Shown here piece by piece: positions 24,462 to 27,078 of a DNA stretch of 27,078 nucleotides (the stretch's first letter is position 1; every line of letters begins with the position of its first letter). A program made the position numbers and the translations under genes. This DNA comes from JANWZL01 sp037445185 (GTDB taxonomy: Bacteria > Pseudomonadota > Gammaproteobacteria > Burkholderiales > Thiobacillaceae): NCBI GenBank assembly GCA_037445185.1, contig JBBIKZ010000020.1, forward strand, positions 1-27,078, read 5' to 3'. The notes beneath the pieces are model-generated. The model saw only the letters and a list, made by a program, of their open reading frames with translations, was not told the origin of the DNA and did no database searches.

Positions 24462-25445
24462 TCAGGGAGCGATGACCACGCGGCGGTTGGGCGCCAGGCA
24501 GTCGATGGTCGCCGGCGTCGGCCTGCCCTTGCAGTGCGTGACGGGTTGGGTCTCGCCCTTGGCCACGATGCTGATCAGGCGCGGGTCCATGCCATTTTTC
24601 ACCAGATAATCGCGCGCGGCCTCGGCCCGGCGTCGCGACAGGTCTAGGTTGTAGGGCGCGGGGCCCAGGCGGTCGGCGTGACCGGTCACCACCACCCGTG
24701 TCCCCTTGGCATGGCGCGCCAGCCAGGCGTCCAGGGCGGCCCGGCCCGTCTCGGTGAGTTCGGCGCGGTCGAATTCGAAGTGGGCGATGGCCGCATCCGC
24801 CGCGGCGGCGGCCGCCTCAGTCATCGCCGTCTCGGTGGCGGGCGCAGCGACGGCCGGCGCGGGCGGCATCGTGACCGCCGTCGCCGGGGCTGCGGGGGTG
24901 GGGGCGAGCTGCTGGGCGGGGGGTTCGGACGTCACCGGCGCCGGCGAGGCGGCAGGCGCCTCGGCCGGCACGGCGGGCTGCACGATGCTCGGGAGGCCGG
25001 CACCTGTCTGCGCACTGGCCAGCGGGGCCGCTGCCGGCTGCTGGGGGCTGCCGGGCAAGGCCCGCCAGGGCAGGGTGGGCATGGCCTGCCCCGGCAGGTA
25101 GGGATTGCCGCCGTAGGGCGGGTAGGCATAAGACGGCATCCCGGGCGGCTGCACGGCGGGCGGCGCCAGGGGTACCCGCACCAGGGGCTGATAGGCGGCA
25201 GCGGGCGAGTTGGGCGCCGGTCCGACCAGACCGATCGGCTGGCACACACGCAGGCCGTTGGCCAGCACCTGGCAATAGGGGGTGACGGCATAGACCACCC
25301 ACTGGGCCCACTGATGCGCCAGGTCTGTGGCGGAGGGTGGGGGGGCGGCCTCGGCGGCCATGACGGCATCGGACAGGGCGATGCCGGCGGTCAACAGGGC
25401 CCAGGCGAGGGTCTTGGGCGGGGTGGCGGGAGCGCGTGTGTTCAT
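24462..25445 (-). CDS. OmpA-family peptidoglycan-binding outer-membrane protein with Pro/Ala linker
   Basis: A 327-residue protein starting at ATG 25445 (MNTRAPATPP, with GAGAAGAA upstream). Residues 1-31 are a signal peptide (LAWALLTAGIALSDAVMA). A short domain with two cysteines (YCQVLANGLRVCQP, Cys58 and Cys68) follows, then a 130-residue linker rich in Pro, Ala, Tyr and Gly. The OmpA C-terminal domain occupies about 215-327: IAHFEFDRAEL, VVVTGHADRLGPAPYNLDLSRRRAEAARDYLV, and NRRVVIAP at the end. Asp258 and an arginine of SRRR (271-273) are the expected diaminopimelate contacts. Cys305 and Cys316 can form the loop disulfide seen in many of these domains. No beta barrel is present, so it tethers the envelope to peptidoglycan by other means. 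Confidence 0.88.
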   Translation of the reverse strand: MNTRAPATPPKTLAWALLTAGIALSDAVMAAEAAPPPSATDLAHQWAQWVVYAVTPYCQVLANGLRVCQPIGLVGPAPNSPAAAYQPLVRVPLAPPAVQPPGMPSYAYPPYGGNPYLPGQAMPTLPWRALPGSPQQPAAAPLASAQTGAGLPSIVQPAVPAEAPAASPAPVTSEPPAQQLAPTPAAPATAVTMPPAPAVAAPATETAMTEAAAAAADAAIAHFEFDRAELTETGRAALDAWLARHAKGTRVVVTGHADRLGPAPYNLDLSRRRAEAARDYLVKNGMDPRLISIVAKGETQPVTHCKGRPTPATIDCLAPNRRVVIAP

Positions 25446-25598
25446 GTTCTTCTCGGGTCTGAGGGTACAGGGAAAAGCTGTCTTCGTGACGATCCAGGAC
25501 GGTCCGCTGCGCCCTGGGTCTGCCCCCTGCCGTCGGCCCATGGACCGACCGACGCGGGCGTCCGGCAGAGGGGGGCCAGGTGCATATGGTAGCCCAGC

Positions 25599-26261
25599 TC
25601 ATGTCGGGAGGGGTTGGATCAGCGCCGGCGTGTCCTCGGATGCCCGGCTCACGCGCGGGTGCACGGGCCAGGCCTGCATGGGTTCGGCCGGAAACGGCGA
25701 AAGCAGACGCGCGGCGGCTTCCGGTGTGCCGTCCAGCCATGTTTGCCAGTGTTCCGGGGCGATGATGACCGGCATGCGGTCGTGGATGGGGGTCATCAGG
25801 CCGTTGGCGCCGGTGGTGACGATGGCGCAGGTGCGCAGCACGCTGCCATCGGGCGCGCGCCAGGACTCCCACAGGCCCCCCATGGCCATGGGCTGGCCGG
25901 TGCGCAGGCTGATGTAATAGGGCTGCTTGCCCCGGTCCAGGGTTTTCCATTCGTAGAACCCGTCGGCCGGTATCAGGCAGCGGCGGCAGCGGAAGGCGTC
26001 GCGGAAGGCCGGTTTCTCCGCCACCGTCTCGGCGCGGGCGTTGTTGAGGCGGTGGCCGATGGCGGCATCCCTAGCCCAGTGCGGCACCAGACCCCAGCGC
26101 AGGAGGTGCAGTACCCGTTTGCCCTCGGGGGACTGGCGGATGACCGGGATGTCGGTGCCGGGCGGGATGTTCCAGCGTGGTGGGTAGTCGCAGTATTCGT
26201 CCAGGCCGAAAAGGGCTGCCAGGGCATCCGGTCGGATGCCGAGCACATAACGGCCACACAT
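25599..26261 (-). CDS. yedK: SRAP-domain abasic-site protection protein (YedK/HMCES family)
   Basis: A 220-residue protein that crosslinks covalently to abasic sites in single-stranded DNA and so shields them from strand breakage. The start is fixed by MCGRY: Cys2 becomes the N-terminal nucleophile that makes the thiazolidine bond. Other active-site residues are Asn74 and Arg76 in RLNNARAET, Glu104 in PADGFYEWK and His160 in LMTPIHDRMP. Length and motif order match the family, and the protein appears complete. It begins 26 bases after the rhodanese gene and probably shares its transcript. Confidence 0.93.
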   Translation of the reverse strand: MCGRYVLGIRPDALAALFGLDEYCDYPPRWNIPPGTDIPVIRQSPEGKRVLHLLRWGLVPHWARDAAIGHRLNNARAETVAEKPAFRDAFRCRRCLIPADGFYEWKTLDRGKQPYYISLRTGQPMAMGGLWESWRAPDGSVLRTCAIVTTGANGLMTPIHDRMPVIIAPEHWQTWLDGTPEAAARLLSPFPAEPMQAWPVHPRVSRASEDTPALIQPLPT

Positions 26262-26287
26262 GGCGTCAAGCTCGGACGGCGGACCGT

Positions 26288-26947
26288 TCAGTCCGCTTCC
26301 GGCTTGGGCGACACGGTGCTGAGGCCCAGCATCTTCCAGTCCTGCATGCCGCCGCGATACCACTTGAGCTTGTGGGCAGGGTAGCCGAGGGCCAGCAACT
26401 GCCGGATGTTGGTGGGTGATTGACCGCACCACGGGCCGTTGCAATAGAACACCAGGGTCTTGGCATTCTCGAAGTTCCACAGCGGACCGGTGCGCACCGC
26501 GCCGAACCGCAGGACCAGCGTCTCGGCGATCCTGTCGGCCTCGGTATGGGCGGGGTGTAGCATCTGCCAGGGGATCAGCACCGCGCCCGGGATCACGCCG
26601 GAACGCAGCGGCCAGTCGCTGTCGCGTGAGTCGATGACCAGCACGCCACCCTCCCGGTCCGCCTGGCGCAGATAGCCGATCAGTTCAAGCTCGCCGATGG
26701 TCTCCACGCCTGGGGCGAGCCGCATGGGCTGGATGCAATAGGGCGGGCAGGGGCGCGAGGTAAGGCTGAAGTCCGGATCCAGCATGTTGTCTGTGTCCGG
26801 GTTGCGCTCTATGCGCACCGGTTTGCCCTGATGCATGACCTCTACATAGGGCAGTTCATGGGTGAGCTGGACACTCGTCCCGGCCGGGGTGGCTAGGGGA
26901 GGAAACAGGGCCAGGATCGTGGCCAGGGGAATGAGCGGGTAGCGCAT
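26288..26947 (-). CDS. Exported rhodanese-domain sulfurtransferase-like protein
   Basis: A 219-residue protein with a signal peptide (MRYPLIPLATILALFPPLATPAG). The rhodanese domain spans about 80-212: GVLVIDSRDSDWPLRSGVIPGAVLIPW and, at the end, LKWYRGGMQDWKMLGL. The active-site loop is FYCNGPWCGQSPTNIRQL, with Cys169 as the expected persulfide cysteine and a second cysteine at 174. Before the domain there is RPCPPYC (Cys67 and Cys71), a further pair that could form a disulfide or bind metal. It should act in the periplasm, moving sulfane sulfur or sensing it. The ATG at 26947 is chosen because GGAGG lies five bases upstream; a GTG two codons earlier overlaps that site. Confidence 0.88.
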   Translation of the reverse strand: MRYPLIPLATILALFPPLATPAGTSVQLTHELPYVEVMHQGKPVRIERNPDTDNMLDPDFSLTSRPCPPYCIQPMRLAPGVETIGELELIGYLRQADREGGVLVIDSRDSDWPLRSGVIPGAVLIPWQMLHPAHTEADRIAETLVLRFGAVRTGPLWNFENAKTLVFYCNGPWCGQSPTNIRQLLALGYPAHKLKWYRGGMQDWKMLGLSTVSPKPEAD

Positions 26948-26970
26948 GGTCACCTCCGGGACTGGCTGGA

Positions 26971-26986
26971 CTCCCCCGCGGGGGAG
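26971..26986. promoter_or_regulatory. 16-bp perfect palindrome in the rhodanese leader
   Basis: CTCCCCCGCGGGGGAG, perfectly self-complementary without a spacer. It lies 24 to 39 bases upstream of the ATG and just downstream of a possible -10 box GATAAT (26996-27001, minus strand). It may be an operator or a 5'-end hairpin. Confidence 0.45.
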
Positions 26987-27000
26987 GAAGTTGGAATTAT

Positions 27001-27018
27001 CCTAAAAACCTCAGTTGA
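27001..27018 (-). repeat. Copy 2 of the 18-bp dispersed motif
   Basis: On the minus strand TCAACTGAGGTTTTTAGG, 17 of 18 bases identical to the copy at 23259-23276. Here it lies upstream of the rhodanese gene and its end forms part of the possible -10 region. The remaining bases to 27078 hold no recognisable gene. Confidence 0.5.
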
Positions 27019-27078
27019 ACGCGCCCGAAAGCGGGTTTGTGCGTGTGGCTGGCAAGGCGCGACGACGCCGCGGGGTCG

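Overview
This is a GC-rich chromosomal stretch from a proteobacterium, most likely a gammaproteobacterium or a close relative. Pointers are an OxyR with the enterobacterial cysteine positions, PhoU, a YqhA-family protein, NikR, two GGDEF proteins and an OmpA-like protein. A DsrC/TusE-family protein and an exported rhodanese fit a sulfur-metabolising lifestyle, but genus and species cannot be read from the window. About 28 protein genes are supported, mostly on the minus strand. No rRNA, tRNA, CRISPR array, transposase or phage gene was seen.

Layout. (1) 1-1295: the start of an exported minus-strand protein that leaves the window, divergent from oxyR. (2) 1338-3947: four minus-strand genes: a small exported protein, an exported intradiol-dioxygenase-like protein, a CREST/ceramidase-like membrane protein and a YqhA-like membrane protein. 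(3) 4091-6404: a molybdopterin-binding/CinA-like protein, a DsrC/TusE-family protein lacking the C-terminal cysteine, and a divergent 333-residue protein of unknown function. (4) 6584-8812: a small protein with a clear promoter and operator-like palindrome, a Tat-exported aldo/keto reductase, and two tandem paralogous small proteins, one frameshifted. (5) 9102-11600: a PAS3-GGDEF-EAL protein. (6) 11808-18934: a nickel and copper block, nikR then nikK, nikL, an outer-membrane barrel gene, nikM, nikQ, nikO and a Cu+ P-type ATPase gene. (7) 19015-22187: a membrane diguanylate cyclase with a collapsed EAL domain, a DUF3025 protein and a thioredoxin/TPR protein in one operon, divergent from phoU (22376-23038). 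(8) 23039-27078: a repeat-rich spacer with a REPIN-like inverted pair, a tiny membrane protein, a secreted protein made of twelve 12-13-residue repeats, an OmpA-domain protein, a SRAP (YedK/HMCES) protein and an exported rhodanese.

How the parts work together. The nickel block is the clearest system. NikR should bind a 39-bp near-perfect palindrome that covers the -35 region and spacer of the nikK promoter when nickel is plentiful. NikK and NikL are the extracytoplasmic parts, NikM the substrate-specific membrane subunit, NikQ the T component and NikO the ATPase. A translationally coupled beta-barrel gene between nikL and nikM is a good candidate for the outer-membrane entry step. The Cu+ exporter follows 31 bp after nikO and may share the transcript. 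The least understood items are the 13-residue-repeat protein, the DsrC-like protein that keeps only one of the two family cysteines, its divergent 333-residue neighbour, and the tandem small paralogs.
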